Shown here: positions 10,922-21,530 of the stretch, piece after piece
How positions within the stretch are numbered: the stretch's first letter is position 1
Layout: every line of letters begins with the position of its first letter
Assembly: GCA_009767595.1 (NCBI GenBank)
Contig: VSDK01001740.1
Location: forward strand, 1,229,660 to 1,293,659
DNA: 64,000 nt
Direction: 5' to 3'
Source of the DNA: Symbiodinium kawagutii
Taxonomy: Eukaryota; Sar; Dinophyceae; Suessiales; Symbiodiniaceae
Notes under the pieces: model-generated
Seen by the model: the letters and a program-made list of their open reading frames with translations, nothing else
Database searches by the model: none
Told to the model about the DNA's origin: nothing
Program-made: the position numbers and the translations under genes

Positions 10922-12238
10922 TCAACTAGCTCTCCTTGTCCTTTTTCGTTGCGATTTCCACGGTGCTTCACGCACCTCACCCGCGTCCTCGTTGTTTCTC
11001 TTTTCTGGTTCTCCCAAGAGCGCAGCTTCGTACTTCTCCATCACTGCAGCCTTGCTCTCGGCCTTGACATCCGTGTTGAACGGCAGAACTTCAGTAGCGC
11101 GAGGAACGGCTGGGATGGCGGGGATGGTGGGGATGTTGGGGATGGTGGGGATGGTGGGGATCGTGGGATCGGTGGGGATGGTGGGCATGTTGCATGGTAG
11201 GGGTGGAGGCGGTGGCTGTGGTCTGGGTCGCTTCGATCCGACAAATCCGCTAGTTGCAAATGCTTTGGGAGTGGTTCCAGTGGTTCCCAAGGTAGCGCCA
11301 CTCGCAAAAGATGGGGCGGATAGTTGTGGGACTGGCATAGATTCCGCACTTGGCAAAGTCACTTGCGCCAAAGCTCCGGGCACTACGTGTGGCATGGGTG
11401 TTACGTGATGTGCACCGGGCATTCTTTGCGGTGCAGGCATTGGAGGCATTGCTTGTTGTATGTGGATCTGTGATGCCATTGGCGTCAATTGTGCACATGG
11501 CATTGTTTGTTGCGTTGGCATTGTTTGCTGTGTTGGCATTGTTTGCTGCGTTGGCATTGTCGGTGTTGGATGCGAAACTTGTGTCCCTGCCATACCTTGT
11601 GGAGCGGGCATTGGTTGCGACACTTGCATCGCCGCTGAAAATTGTAGCAGTTGTGCGCCTGGCATTGCTTGTTTCGGCATCGCCGGCGCTTGTGTCACAT
11701 GCGCCCCTGGCACTGGTTGTGACTGCATCGGTTGTGCTTGGGTCAGTTGTGTTGGAAGCTTGGCACCTTGTAGTGGTGGTGCTGGTGGCAGAAGTGGTGC
11801 TACGTGTGACACTTGTGGTGGGATGGATGGCATCGATTGCGGCGCCTGCATCGTTTGCAGGACCTGCGTTAGTTGTGCAGGTGCTGGTTTTGGCTGTGCC
11901 ACTTGCACTGGGGGGATTGCTTGTGACGCTGGCTTTGGCGTCGCTGATTGCATTGCTGACGTTGCATCTAGCTTTGCTGGCTCTGTTTCTATTGGTTCTT
12001 GTGGTGGTACAGGCTCCACTGGTGAAGCATCAGCTTCCCTTACTGGTGCCGGTGATGCATCAACGGATTTCACGACGGATTTCATGAAGCTGTTGATTTT
12101 GGCTAAAAAGGAAGCTGTGGAAGTTTCCTCGCCCTTCAAATTGCTCGCAGAATCAACTTCCTCGGATTGCGAGCAAAAGCAATTGCAACAAGGGGAAAAC
12201 TCAAGAACTGACTGTTCAAAAGTTTCTACTCCAAGCAT
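10922..12238 (-). CDS. Pro/Met/Gln-rich low-complexity protein
   Basis: An open frame of 438 codons from ATG 12238 to the stop at 10922, the longest in the window. Residues 1-75 have a Cys cluster (CCNCFC) and an acidic Ser-rich stretch. About 75-330 consist of degenerate Pro-Met-Gln-Ala repeats such as TQQTMP in tandem. About 335-375 have polyproline and an 'IPTIP' tandem. The C-terminus is charged and ends in a basic SQRKRTRRAS tail that could act as a nuclear localisation signal. This is probably a disordered, perhaps RNA-related scaffold; that is only a guess from composition. The frame stays open upstream to an AG|G near 12288, so it may be the last exon of a longer gene. It lies inside the interval between the two parts of the BCS1-like gene, same strand. 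Opposite-strand open frames are shadows of the repeats. Confidence 0.6.
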   Translation of the reverse strand: MLGVETFEQSVLEFSPCCNCFCSQSEEVDSASNLKGEETSTASFLAKINSFMKSVVKSVDASPAPVREADASPVEPVPPQEPIETEPAKLDATSAMQSATPKPASQAIPPVQVAQPKPAPAQLTQVLQTMQAPQSMPSIPPQVSHVAPLLPPAPPLQGAKLPTQLTQAQPMQSQPVPGAHVTQAPAMPKQAMPGAQLLQFSAAMQVSQPMPAPQGMAGTQVSHPTPTMPTQQTMPTQQTMPTQQTMPCAQLTPMASQIHIQQAMPPMPAPQRMPGAHHVTPMPHVVPGALAQVTLPSAESMPVPQLSAPSFASGATLGTTGTTPKAFATSGFVGSKRPRPQPPPPPLPCNMPTIPTDPTIPTIPTIPNIPTIPAIPAVPRATEVLPFNTDVKAESKAAVMEKYEAALLGEPEKRNNEDAGEVREAPWKSQRKRTRRAS

Positions 12239-12789
12239 TTCGGATGCTGCTGGTTTCGACAGATCACAGCAATGATAGTAAATACTCCAGGACCTTCATT
12301 TCTTTCCCGGCACCTGTCAAAAAAGTGATAAAGGTCACTGCTTCCACCGGCTTGAAGTTATCATATTGCAGCCCATTGTGTTCTCATGAGTCCAATGATA
12401 AATTGGATAATAACGCCATGCTTTTGGTTGACCAGTATTGATGCCATTAGAGTGCTCTTCCAATCTCAACATGAATTGCAACTTATCCCAGAAAGCGTGT
12501 CCACCCCGGTTCCAAACCAAGAAGAGGCGTGATGAGTCGATAAAGCCAAACATTTTTTGTTGCTTTGAGCAGGGAAACTCATCTGGGTCAAATGGTGTTA
12601 CCATCCAAATTGTTCCAACAACCCAACAGCTGTAAAAGATCACAACTTGCGATGATTGGTAGTCTATTGTTGAGCACTAACTTTCAGCAATCATCGTGAA
12701 CCTCTATCATCACCATCATCTGCCAGTCTTAGCCACCATTACTCACCACTGAGTTCAGCGTTGTCCTCATATACACCTGTACTCTAGTA

Positions 12790-12912
12790 TCTACCCAGCA
12801 TATATGTATTTATGCATATGTATATATATAGATATGTATACTTATATGTATATATATGTCTAAATATATATAAATATATTTGTATATATATATATATATA
12901 TACTTGTATATA
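12790..12912. repeat. TATA/TATG-rich microsatellite tract
   Basis: Degenerate (TA)n and TATG/TAAATA units over about 120 bp. Confidence 0.9.
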
Positions 12913-12934
12913 GATAAATATGTGTTTATAGATT

Positions 12935-13103
12935 TCATGTCTTGCTGAATTTTGCTGCACGATCTGTAGAATCTCCGTGCCGTGTTTTCCAACGATGCTC
13001 AGCTTCCAGAACTTCCAGGCCATCTCCGTCCTTCGCGTCGTCGCGAAGCTTGCGAGCGCGGGTGCCGATGGGCAAGTCCGACTTCACAGCGTGCTGAAAG
13101 AAC
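12935..13103 (-). CDS. exon of unknown gene, charged C-terminus
   Basis: After an AG|G acceptor at 13105-13104 the frame runs for 55 codons to TGA at 12935. It encodes [20 protein letters not shown], then a charged helix-like tail ([15 protein letters not shown]). G+C content is higher than in the flanks, and the frame ends just before a TA-rich tract, as expected of a terminal exon. It may be the 3' exon of the leucine-rich-repeat gene at 13375-14488, but I could not match phases. No family recognised. Confidence 0.4.
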
Positions 13104-13224
13104 CTGGGAGAACGTGAAGACGATGGACATAGGCAACGAAAAGGCAACTATGGATCCATCTTGGCTGGACTATGGTTGTTCATTGATATTCATTTATCTT
13201 CATGATACATGATTGAATTCAAAA

Positions 13225-13234
13225 ATGTCTATCT

Positions 13235-13265
<31 letters not shown>

Positions 13266-13268
13266 TTA
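13225..13268. repeat. (TCTATA)n/(TA)n microsatellite
   Basis: Tandem ATCTAT hexamers passing into (TA)n. Confidence 0.95.
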
Positions 13269-13374
13269 TGAACTGGGAGGTATACTGGGCGTGGTTATAT
13301 TGACAAGTGGGATAGTGATCATATCAACTGGGATGAAGTGGGACTAAGGGGGGATAGTTATGGCTTGGGATTAA

Positions 13375-14488
13375 TCATAGCTGCCCTTTGGACATCTTTG
13401 GACCCCCTTGAGGAAGAGTTACATCTGTAAAAAAATGACTCAGAGAGAAGAGGCACATGAAAGGCAGATGAATTTTGAACGTCGCCGGCGCTTCAGAGTC
13501 CGGCAGATGATCATCGAGGACGACCACTCGACTTGCTCTCCGCAGCCGTTCGAGCAAAGCCGGCGGATTTCGAATCAAATTCTGCGCCAAAAAAACGCTG
13601 ACGGTCTGTGAGTCAGGCAAGGATGAGAGCAGAGAGAAACTGCTGCTGTCATCGAGCGAGTTGGACGAGATGTCAAGCGTTCGTATCCCGATGGCAGTAC
13701 CACTTTGGAGAAATTCTCGAAAGGAAGTTGTCGACCTGACAGGCTGCAGAACCAAAGTCTTGGAGATCTCAAGGCATCCCTCACACCATCACTGAGTCCT
13801 ACAATACCTCCATGTTTTTCCTGTTTTACAATATCATCCCTTACACCATCCTGTTTGTTGACAACCAACTCTTGATCGATCGGGGCTTGGGCAGTGGCTG
13901 TCAAGAATTGCCTTCCAAGCGCAAGTCAGTTTTCGCAAGTATTGGAGCAACATCCTCTCATGGAGGAAAGTCGTTGATGCATACGTATCATTCTTTTCAT
14001 GCATGCTCGATTTTTCTCTATCCTGCGCTTGATTTTCGTGCGCAATACCTTGCCAGATCCTGGCAGTGCAGGTTTGATGCCCAAACGCTCCGTTGAAAAA
14101 TCTTAGTTCGGTCCAACAGTCGACTCTACAAACATTTCCACAGACATCTATGGTCGAATCATATCGATTCTCTGGATCAAACTTTTCAACATGTTCCAAC
14201 TGGCTTCAGCTCGTGGCTTGTGCCTCTGTGTGATGGAGTTGTCCTGCAAATAGAGTCGTTCCACCACCAAGGGCATCGAAGCCAAGCACTTCAGCAGCTT
14301 CGCCAGCCCCTCGTCCTCCAATCCGCTGCCTCGAAAGTCGGCCCAGCACCGCAGCTGGGGCTCTGGCTCCTGCAGTGCTTGCGCCTCCAGCGCTTGTTGG
14401 ACCAGGCTTTTGGGCGCCAGCAGCCAGCGCAAAACCAGGTCCAACTGCTGAGCATTGAGGCTAAAACCTCCGAAGACCAGCTCTAAAC
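13375..14488 (-). CDS. leucine-rich-repeat protein, two exons
   Basis: Exon 14488-14224 encodes LRR-type helices and strands: QLDLVLRWLL, an LRCWADFRGSGLEDEGLAKL unit and VVERLYLQDNSIT. A GC donor (CAGAG|GC) joins in phase 2 to the AG|G acceptor before 13735. Exon 13735-13375 continues with IRTLDISSNSLDDSSSF and LLERLRRASRVVVLDDHLP. The pattern (L..LDISSNSL, LYLQDNSI) matches ribonuclease-inhibitor-type repeats. These proteins bind partner proteins; nothing shows which. The 5' exons are missing: the first exon starts in phase 1 after AG at 14490-14489. The last exon may stop at TGA 13375, although its final 30 residues are unusual. The gene sits within the interval separating the BCS1-like exons. 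Confidence 0.6.
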
Positions 14489-14739
14489 CTCGAGAAACTG
14501 CAGCTGTCACAGGGTACGAAGTTAGAAGCAGCTCCGATTCAAAGTTTAAGAGAAGTGAATCACTCAGTATCTGAATCAACAGAATCTTAAAGTCTCTGAA
14601 TCTTACAGAATCTTACTCAGTGTCTGACACAACTATGGACTGGAGCTGGTTGGCTTGAAGAATGAGAGGCATATGATTCTCACAAATGTGGTGTCATTCT
14701 ATCATGTGTAGCAGCACATTTACATACATAACGCCCAAA

Positions 14740-14961
14740 CTACATCTGCTGTGGTTCTCCACGTGAGCGCAACAGGTTGGTGAAGGGCATGGCGGCAGAC
14801 ACCAAGAAACGGTGCGGAACAGTGTCCTGTTTCCTTCGGACGACGCGAACTCGACATCTCAGCCATTCAGGGCCGTCCATGAAGGCCCAGACAGGCTTCC
14901 ATGGCGCGGTGTGCTGAGTGATGTGCAACCGACGTTTTTTGGCGATGGGCATTCTCTTCAA
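14740..14961 (-). CDS. candidate short exon or ORF, unknown
   Basis: A minus-strand frame of about 70 codons ends in TAG at 14740. It is Arg-rich (LRCRVRVVRRKQD) with aromatic residues (WKPVWAFMDGPEW) and is locally rich in G+C. An ATG lies near its beginning (MPIAKKRR), so it could be a tiny gene or a last exon. I do not recognise it. Confidence 0.32.
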   Translation of the reverse strand: MKRMPIAKKRRLHITQHTAPWKPVWAFMDGPEWLRCRVRVVRRKQDTVPHRFLVSAAMPFTNLLRSRGEPQQM

Positions 14962-15517
14962 TGAAGCAGCATGATGCAGCTTGATGCGGCACTGACTGTG
15001 GTTTGGATATCTTTGATTTTGATGGAGCTCCGTGTCTTCACTGCTGGTGTTCTCAAATCAAGCACACATGGTGGCCTTCTGCATATGATGAGGTGCAAAG
15101 ATTTGTTTGTTCCCAGTCTGGAGGACTCAATGACCAATGGAGGACTCGTCCTGGCTCAGCATGACTGGGCACTAAAGCGACTTGAGCAGCTTCAAGGATT
15201 GGCAAGCACTCCGCACCAATGCCAGAACCTGACATGTCATGCCATCTGCACAATGTCTTGACCCCATGGTGCAGTCGAGAAGCTTCCGTTATCTGCTTCT
15301 CATCTCACCATATTACACCTCTGGCATCGAAACGTGCTTCAGAACCAAATAGATCAGTTAGATTTAATTTCACATATTCAACTAATCAGTAATATTTATA
15401 ACCATATGTTTTCCTTCTATTTAGCAATAAATATTCTCCAGGTTCATCATTCTTGAAACTTGAGATCCATCGAAAACATCACCAGCAAGGTATCCCATGG
15501 AGCCGCGCACGCTGAGC

Positions 15518-15956
15518 CCTGTGACTTTCCACAACCCGGTGGGCCATGCAGAAGATAACCTCTGCGGTAAGGGATCCCACGGTCCAAATACCTCGGCAAG
15601 AATGGAATTGTAGGACTGAAAATCAGTGAGAATTTGTTAGAATCAGTGTCCTGAAAAAATGTGACCTTAAATTCAGCTGACTCTTACAATTGCTTAGATT
15701 GCGAATTTCACCGGGCAAAGTTCTGGACACACTGTCTTTGTCAGCTTGTGTCTGCGTTGCTTTCTACCCTCGTGTCTGCTATGCAGAATTGAAATAGGTG
15801 CGTTTTCTCCACTGTGTTTGCGTGGGATTAATTGGCTGGCACTGGCTTTTCTACTTTGAGCCTACTGCACTTGGCACCTCCCTAAGAGTAGCGGGAGCCC
15901 ATCCCGTTGGAGCACCATTGATGGCTCTGCAGAAAGTCTTGAAGATCAGCATGAAC
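15518..15956 (-). CDS. BCS1-like AAA ATPase, 5' exons with Walker A
   Basis: Exon 15956-15916 encodes [13 protein letters not shown] plus the first two bases of Trp. A GT donor joins in phase 2 to exon 15591-15518, which reads [20 protein letters not shown] followed by GKSQ. '[23 protein letters not shown]' is the BCS1 signature leading into the P-loop, with Lys in GKS the nucleotide-binding residue. The exon ends at a GC donor in phase 1, and the next recognisable exon (10141-10090) also starts in phase 1, 5.4 kb away. Family members normally have about 12 more residues (a helix ending in 'ALAGEL') between these points. Either a small symmetrical exon is hidden in the interval or this copy lacks it. 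N-terminal exons (membrane anchor and BCS1 N-domain) were not found. Confidence 0.78.
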
Positions 15957-16210
15957 CTGGCAGCGTGTGAGATGTTAAGCTGCTGAAAACTGCCAACTGA
16001 TTTCGGGGAAGCCAGAACTCTCAAAACTGATGATCCGAAGATTCACTGGGAATTCTTAGAAGACCCATGGCTTGAGGAACTTTGACTGACATGATTAGAA
16101 GCCATGAAGCCATGCCCACCCAAGGGGTCCCCACCACCCGAAAAGTTTTTTTCTTGCAGAACTGCCACAGCCACCAAGAGCTGTGACAACACCAAGCCAT
16201 CAGCACTAAG

Positions 16211-16287
16211 GTTCCTTTTTTGCCCGTGGGATCTTGTGGGTCCCAAAGCTGTCAGGGCAGCATGGAAACATCTGGTGCAGCTTCAAG
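16211..16287 (+). CDS. candidate exon, unknown
   Basis: A plus-strand stretch bounded by AG|G at 16209-16210 and AAG|GT at 16287 encodes 25 residues (FLFCPWDLVGPKAVRAAWKH, then LVQLQ). It is short and in the region where more 5' exons of the minus-strand BCS1-like gene would be expected, so it may be fortuitous. Confidence 0.22.
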
Positions 16288-16507
16288 GTTTGGCTCCAAG
16301 GTATGACTTGATGAGGGCAGGTGGATCTGGGGGCTTTGCAGAATGGGGTGGCTGGGGTTCTCGAGAGTTCTGGCAGTTCAAGGGCTGCTGCGAAGTTCAA
16401 ATTCTGCGCCCAAATGTTCCAGGCAGAGAGTTTCAGGGTCAGCAGGAGGTCTCGAAGGTTTCCAAGGACACTCTGGGATCAGCTAGTGAAGAAAGAGGAC
16501 CAATACG

Positions 16508-16556
16508 GCGGGCAGGAAGGCAGGCAGGCAGGCAGGAAGGAAGGAAGGAAGGACGG
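16508..16556. repeat. (GGCA)n/(GGAA)n microsatellite
   Basis: Tandem GGCA and GGAA tetranucleotides; the Arg/Gly/Gln-rich frames across it are repeat artefacts. Confidence 0.9.
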
Positions 16557-16659
16557 ACGAATTGGTACCACGCGTGGTTCCAAGGAAAGGATGCCAAGAA
16601 CACAACCACTGCTGTCGGGCATCGCACCTGAGAATATGTTTGGTGGAAAGATGTACTAG

Positions 16660-18099
16660 ATTATATTACAAATCCCACGCGTCTGCTTGCGCCCTTCCAA
16701 GGAAGAATTGGACCTGCAGCCCTCGTCCATCAAGGGAGGCAAAACTGTTCATCTCCAGTATTCTCCAGTGATTGGACATCAGGATTCTACCGTACCCCAA
16801 GTTCCCAGCTACATTGGACATAGGAGATTTTCATTTCTTGAGCTTTGGAAAGCAGTCCTCTGTAACCTAGAAAATCCTGTGGCAAGTTCTGCTCTGAACA
16901 CAATAGCCTTTCTCGGTATGTTCACCTGCTCAAATTGTGATTGTTTCCTTCTAGCTTCTAACCCATACTCACATCTCTTTACCTTCTTCGGCCCACTGCA
17001 TGTTCTTTTCATAATACAACTTGAGCAAGTCGCTATGCCGCGCATGCAGCAGTCATCAAAAAAATCCAAAGCAAGGGATGCAAAAGTCCAAATGCACAGG
17101 CGCCTGATCTGCAACTCCGGTGTCCAAAACCACAGAATCAAACGGCCTGCGCGTTTGGGGATGTCGCAAATATCCCACTGACAGGTTCACGGAAATCTTG
17201 GTTCGATCCCGTGCACCCCAGGGGAAAATCAACCTCATGACGCCAACATTGTGCCAAGTCTGACAGAACCCACCAGAGCAATGGAAACCGATCAAAAAAT
17301 CAAGAAACCCAACGGGTTACCCATTGACCATCATTGACCTGTTTGATCTTCAAAAGGATCCAGACACCAAGTCAATGAGTCTCGGAGAGTTCGCTGTGTC
17401 CTTTCTGTGCGCTGCATCACCGATCTGCACCTGGAAAAATGATGAAATATGTCGGTTTCCATCCAGCTACTTGTCCACTTTGGTTGATGATCATCGACTT
17501 GGAGGTACCCTTCTTGATATCCCAAGAAATCATGGATCAAAGCAGTATCAACTGTACCAATCACTACAAGATCTAGCAGATCTTAGGACACGTCTAAGAA
17601 GTTGGGCTTCCACAACGGTTGCAGCGCACACCTGATCCTCTTGGGGTTTCCGAATGGTCTCCATTCGTGGCCGTAACACCTGAGCGAGGTCAGCCATGAT
17701 GTTGCGTAGCACTTAGGATCTCCTGAAGTTCGAAAGCACAACCGGGATCCTAAGATGTTCACTAAGAAGGATTCAGAAGGACGCTAAGATTCCTGAAGTT
17801 GTAGGTGATCCTGAGGTGTCCCATGCACTTTGTTCAGAAAAGAACGGTGTCATCTGCATCTCATCCAGTGTCATCCTTAGAAAGGTGTCATTTTTGGCAG
17901 CTTTTGGGTTGATGGAATTCCTGGAATCCTTCCATTTACACCGCGCTTGGTGCTTACAGGTTGATGGCCAGAGGTTCGGCCACGGCACCAAGGCATTGAT
18001 CCCTCGCTCTACTTGGTGAGTTGAACTTGGAGCTTTGGAATGATGGTTGCGTTGCCAAAGAAATACCCATGGGAATACCCTAAGTTTTCACATGTAAGT
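16660..18099. other. no supported gene
   Basis: About 1.4 kb of ordinary-composition DNA. Open frames of up to 160 codons exist (plus 16687-17181, minus 16809-17141), but they lack domain similarity and overlap one another on both strands. I cannot choose between them. Confidence 0.4.
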
Positions 18100-18474
18100 G
18101 ACTGGTAGAAATTCCACCGATGCCAAAGATCTGCCAAGAAGCTGATAAATGATGGTCATGCCTTCTTCACGAGCCAAGGCTGCCTCCCCGAGTGGCTGTG
18201 AGGGGTCAAAGGTGCGAAGTGTAGGCTTTGCACATCTACATCTGTTGCTGGGCTTTCCGCATCGTGAAATGCTTAAATGAGTTTCATGTCGTTTCAACTC
18301 ACCCCTTAGCACACAATCCCCCACTTTCGACCTCCTGTCACTCGAACAGCCCACGCTGCTGACCTCTTTGGCCTCTGCTAAAATCTCGTGAAAAACGTTG
18401 GGTTTAAACCTCTGCGCCAGTGGAACCGAGTTGAGTCCCTGCGATGATTCTGCAGATTCCGGCTGAAATTCAAA
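18100..18474 (-). CDS. candidate exon(s), unknown
   Basis: The minus frame is open for over 120 codons from an AT-rich intron-like sequence. It starts near QPESAESSQGLNSVPLAQRF and ends with PLGEAALAREEGMTIIYQLL. The last part has a faint resemblance to an ankyrin helix pair (PLGEAA....G....I...LL), too weak to name. A GTGAGT sequence inside (AAGGG|GTGAGT) may mark an intron that interrupts the frame. Confidence 0.35.
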
Positions 18475-19733
18475 GGTGCATAGTGAATGAAAGAAAAAAA
18501 TGAATGAAATAATGAACTTGTGAATATGAAAGAATGAAATTGTGAATGAAATTACGAACAAAATAATGATATCATGTGATATCAATACATCTTAGTTGGG
18601 ACTTTGCCTTCTCCAAGTCTGACTTGTCTCCATAACCTGCGGAGACATTCCTGGTGTCAAGGCTGCGGCGATAGAGCTGTCAATGTCAGCGTTTCCCACG
18701 GAGCTCCCGTGGACATGTCGACGGTTTTGGTCTCAGAGGACAGTCCCACGGCTGTTGGGCAGGTGGCTCCGCTGATTTCACACCTTCCCTGGACGCAATG
18801 GAGATCTTAAAGGTGACACTGGAGGAGATCCAAATTTATTGAAGGGATGACCAGGGATGATTGGAGATTGTTGACAGCCAGGATTTGTATCCCTTCGTTG
18901 ACAAGAAACTGCCCGCTGTGATAACTTCTCTCCAGAGATGGGATGTGGAAATCTTGAAGAAGCGGTGTTTTTTCTTGAACCACCCATTTGCCTCTCATTT
19001 CTTGGATTCTACTAACGCGCAACGCGATGAAATGAAACGCTTGTCCAAGAGTATCCAGAGATAAGCCAATATTGGGAAGGCAGAGCGCATGCCAACCCTT
19101 GTAAGCCTAAGCTAAGATTTGAAAAGGAAACAAATGTTCAAATTCTAAGCCATGCCACAACAACGTTCCAGCATGTTCAAGCGTTGAAAGTGGAGTCACT
19201 CCATGAGTACTTTGGACCCCGGCCTCTCTGGCTCGATCGACCAATATGAAATTGCCCCGCCACCTTTGCTGGGATGGCGCCGGAGGTTTCCTAAGTGGAA
19301 AGGTTAAAGTCCAAAGCCACCAAGCTACAAAAATCTACAAAAAATGAATTGCACAATATGAAGTGCTGTCTTAAACTGTTGTCTTATTCCAGCTTTCAGC
19401 TCTCCAAGAATTATCGAAATGCTCTTGCTCTTGTACATGTTGATGCCCTAGGCCCTACGCAAGTCTGTTCCGATCTATTCCATCCATTCAACGATGCAAC
19501 CTGCTGAATTGTATCAATGTTGGGACCCATGGCCCGACCTCACCCAATGCCGACCAGGGCTTGGGATGAAGTCGAAAGCTGCCTGGCGATCTGAAACTGA
19601 AGGGAGCCATGGGAGGTCCCTTGCGAAATGGCAAAATTCCTAGGAACCAAAGAACTTCCAAAGAAACCTTTCAGGATGTAGAGGAGTTAGACGGAGTTAG
19701 AGGTCCGTCATCTTTGGAATCTATGGAAGGATG

Positions 19734-20364
19734 TCACTTTTGAAGGAGCCGTTGGATGATCTCCTGGCAGTTGAACCCATTGATGCGCAATGGGATTCCC
19801 ACAGATGGTCCCCCATGGTCCCCCACAGCGACGCTCAGCGGTCCAATCCGCCAGTCAGACCTGCTGTCTTCCAGCTGAGTCCTTCAAGGCCCACCGGCAT
19901 CACAAGGTGCGATGAACCCCCCCGAGCGTAGACCATTGCCAGCCTCTACCCCTTCCAATCCCCCATTGTAATACGGAAATGGTCGGTACATGTCGATACA
20001 TTTTTGGCTGGTTGCTTTCAGGAGCTACCTGTTGAAAACACTCAAGTTGAACGAACTTGTATGGGGTATTAAATGCTTAAATCACCCTACCAGCACTCAG
20101 CCGGCTATGATTCAAGATGTCAGAATTTTATTGCCATTTCTGCCCATGTCTGCACATGTCTGCACATGTCTGCACATGTCTTCTGAGTTTCCTTGTTGGA
20201 GCCATTGAAACCTTTGAATCAGGGCGTCTGATGCCGTTTCCGGTGCCTTGCTGTAGGTCGTTTCCACTCCCAAGTGCCGTGATCCATGGATTCGGTTGGC
20301 CACCATCCACTGCATCACCTTCAGGGCTCCATGGGGATCAAACCAGAGGCCCTCATGAGAAGTC
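19734..20364 (-). CDS. two-exon 3' end of an unknown gene
   Basis: Exon 20364-20212 starts after AG|G and reads SHEGLWFDPHGALKVMQWMV, then VETTYSKAPETASDALIQ. A GT donor in phase 2 (CAAAG|GT) joins to AG|G at 19860, giving an Arg codon across the junction. Exon 19860-19734 reads SDWRIGPLSVAVGDHGGPSV, then GIPLRINGFNCQEIIQRLLQ and ends at TGA. The 351-bp intron holds a TGCACATGTC minisatellite. Both exons are free of stops, G+C-enriched and phase-compatible, so coding status is well supported. The family is not recognised; the second exon has a PDZ-like feel (G.P.SV...L.ING), but I would not assign it. Confidence 0.52.
20141..20180. repeat. TGCACATGTC minisatellite, 4 copies
   Basis: Four tandem 10-bp units, the first TGCCCATGTC, within the intron of the 19734-20364 gene. 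Confidence 0.95.
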
Positions 20365-20400
20365 CTGCTCTTCGTGCATCAGAGATGAATATGCGCAGTG

Positions 20401-20950
20401 TTGGAAATAAATAAATAAGTAAATAATAAATAAGTAAATACGTACATCATTGATTGTATGTGTATGTGTTGATACTAATATATGTATGTACTCATAAATG
20501 TGTGTCTGTGTGTGCTTGTGTAGGCGTGTATTTTGTGTGTGTGTGCTTTGGTAGATAAGTCTGGATAAGTTGCATTACACTACGCCTCACTACATTGCAT
20601 TGCTTTCAATACCATGCTATAGGAATTGAATGAGAACAATAGAGTATGCAAGTAGGTGCAGATGAGTATATCATGAGAACATTAGAAGACGTTACATGAC
20701 ATTGCATCACATGGCGTTGCATTGCAGTGCGTTAGATTAAAGTACATTCCATGCCTAGGTACATATGCATGTTTGCATACGTACATACATGTTACATGTG
20801 CATTGACACATTCATACATATGTAAAAGTAGGTGTATATAGGGATATAGGTGGATACATACATGTATTAGGTGTGTGTGTGTGTGTACATATAGACATAT
20901 ACACATACTGTGTATATATATATATACAGTATATACATATATCAACACAT
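20401..20950. repeat. simple-repeat-rich stretch (AAAT, TG, TATA)
   Basis: (AAAT)n-type units at 20405-20442, TG-rich sequence at 20456-20550, and (GT)n with TATA at 20866-20945. No gene is visible between 20400 and 21240. Confidence 0.8.
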
Positions 20951-21239
20951 ACATCTGCATGATAGATGTCACGTGCATAGAACTCAAATTGCCTGAATGC
21001 ATTTTGCATATTTACCATGTTCTATTCACTAGGTCACAGGCAAGATCATACAAGTGTCCCACGCAGGTTATGATTTGAGTCACTTGGGTTGTGAGCAAAG
21101 GATATACTCAAACGTGAACGACCTTCTTTCAGGCATGGAAAGAGCGCATACGGGTTCGGTGCAATTGCTGATCTGGTATATTGCATACAAATGTTAATAT
21201 ACACATCTGTATATATACATGCCGAATAGGATATCCACT

Positions 21240-21530
21240 CATCATCTGTGGCTGTTTTGCGTGGCTTTCAAATGGAACATGTAAAAATTGCGGTGCCATC
21301 CCTGATTCATCGACTCTTCTGGCGTTCAGCTGCAGTTTCAAGGTATCTCCCCCAGCTCCAGGATCCCTGGAGATGCTCCCTGGAGCACCCGGAGGGGCTG
21401 AGGTCGGCACCCATTGGTATGCATAGTCTTTGGACGGGATCTCCAAGGACATCAGCATCTGGGGCCACATCTTTGTGGGTCGAGCGGACGGGAGATCTGG
21501 ATACCGTTTCGGCGTTTCGCATCGGGAAAG
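21240..21530 (-). CDS. candidate exon, unknown
   Basis: A minus-strand frame of about 100 codons encodes KRYPDLPSARPTKMWPQMLM, a Pro/Gly-rich middle and GMAPQFLHVPFESHAKQ. A second minus frame is also open here, so frame choice is uncertain. No family recognised and exon ends not found. Confidence 0.28.

Noticed and set aside
11102..12087. Long plus-strand frames opposite the 438-codon ORF (Val/Leu/Ala- or Cys/Gly-rich)
   Set aside because: They are shadows of the Pro/Met/Gln repeat on the minus strand; composition is explained by the repeat codons.
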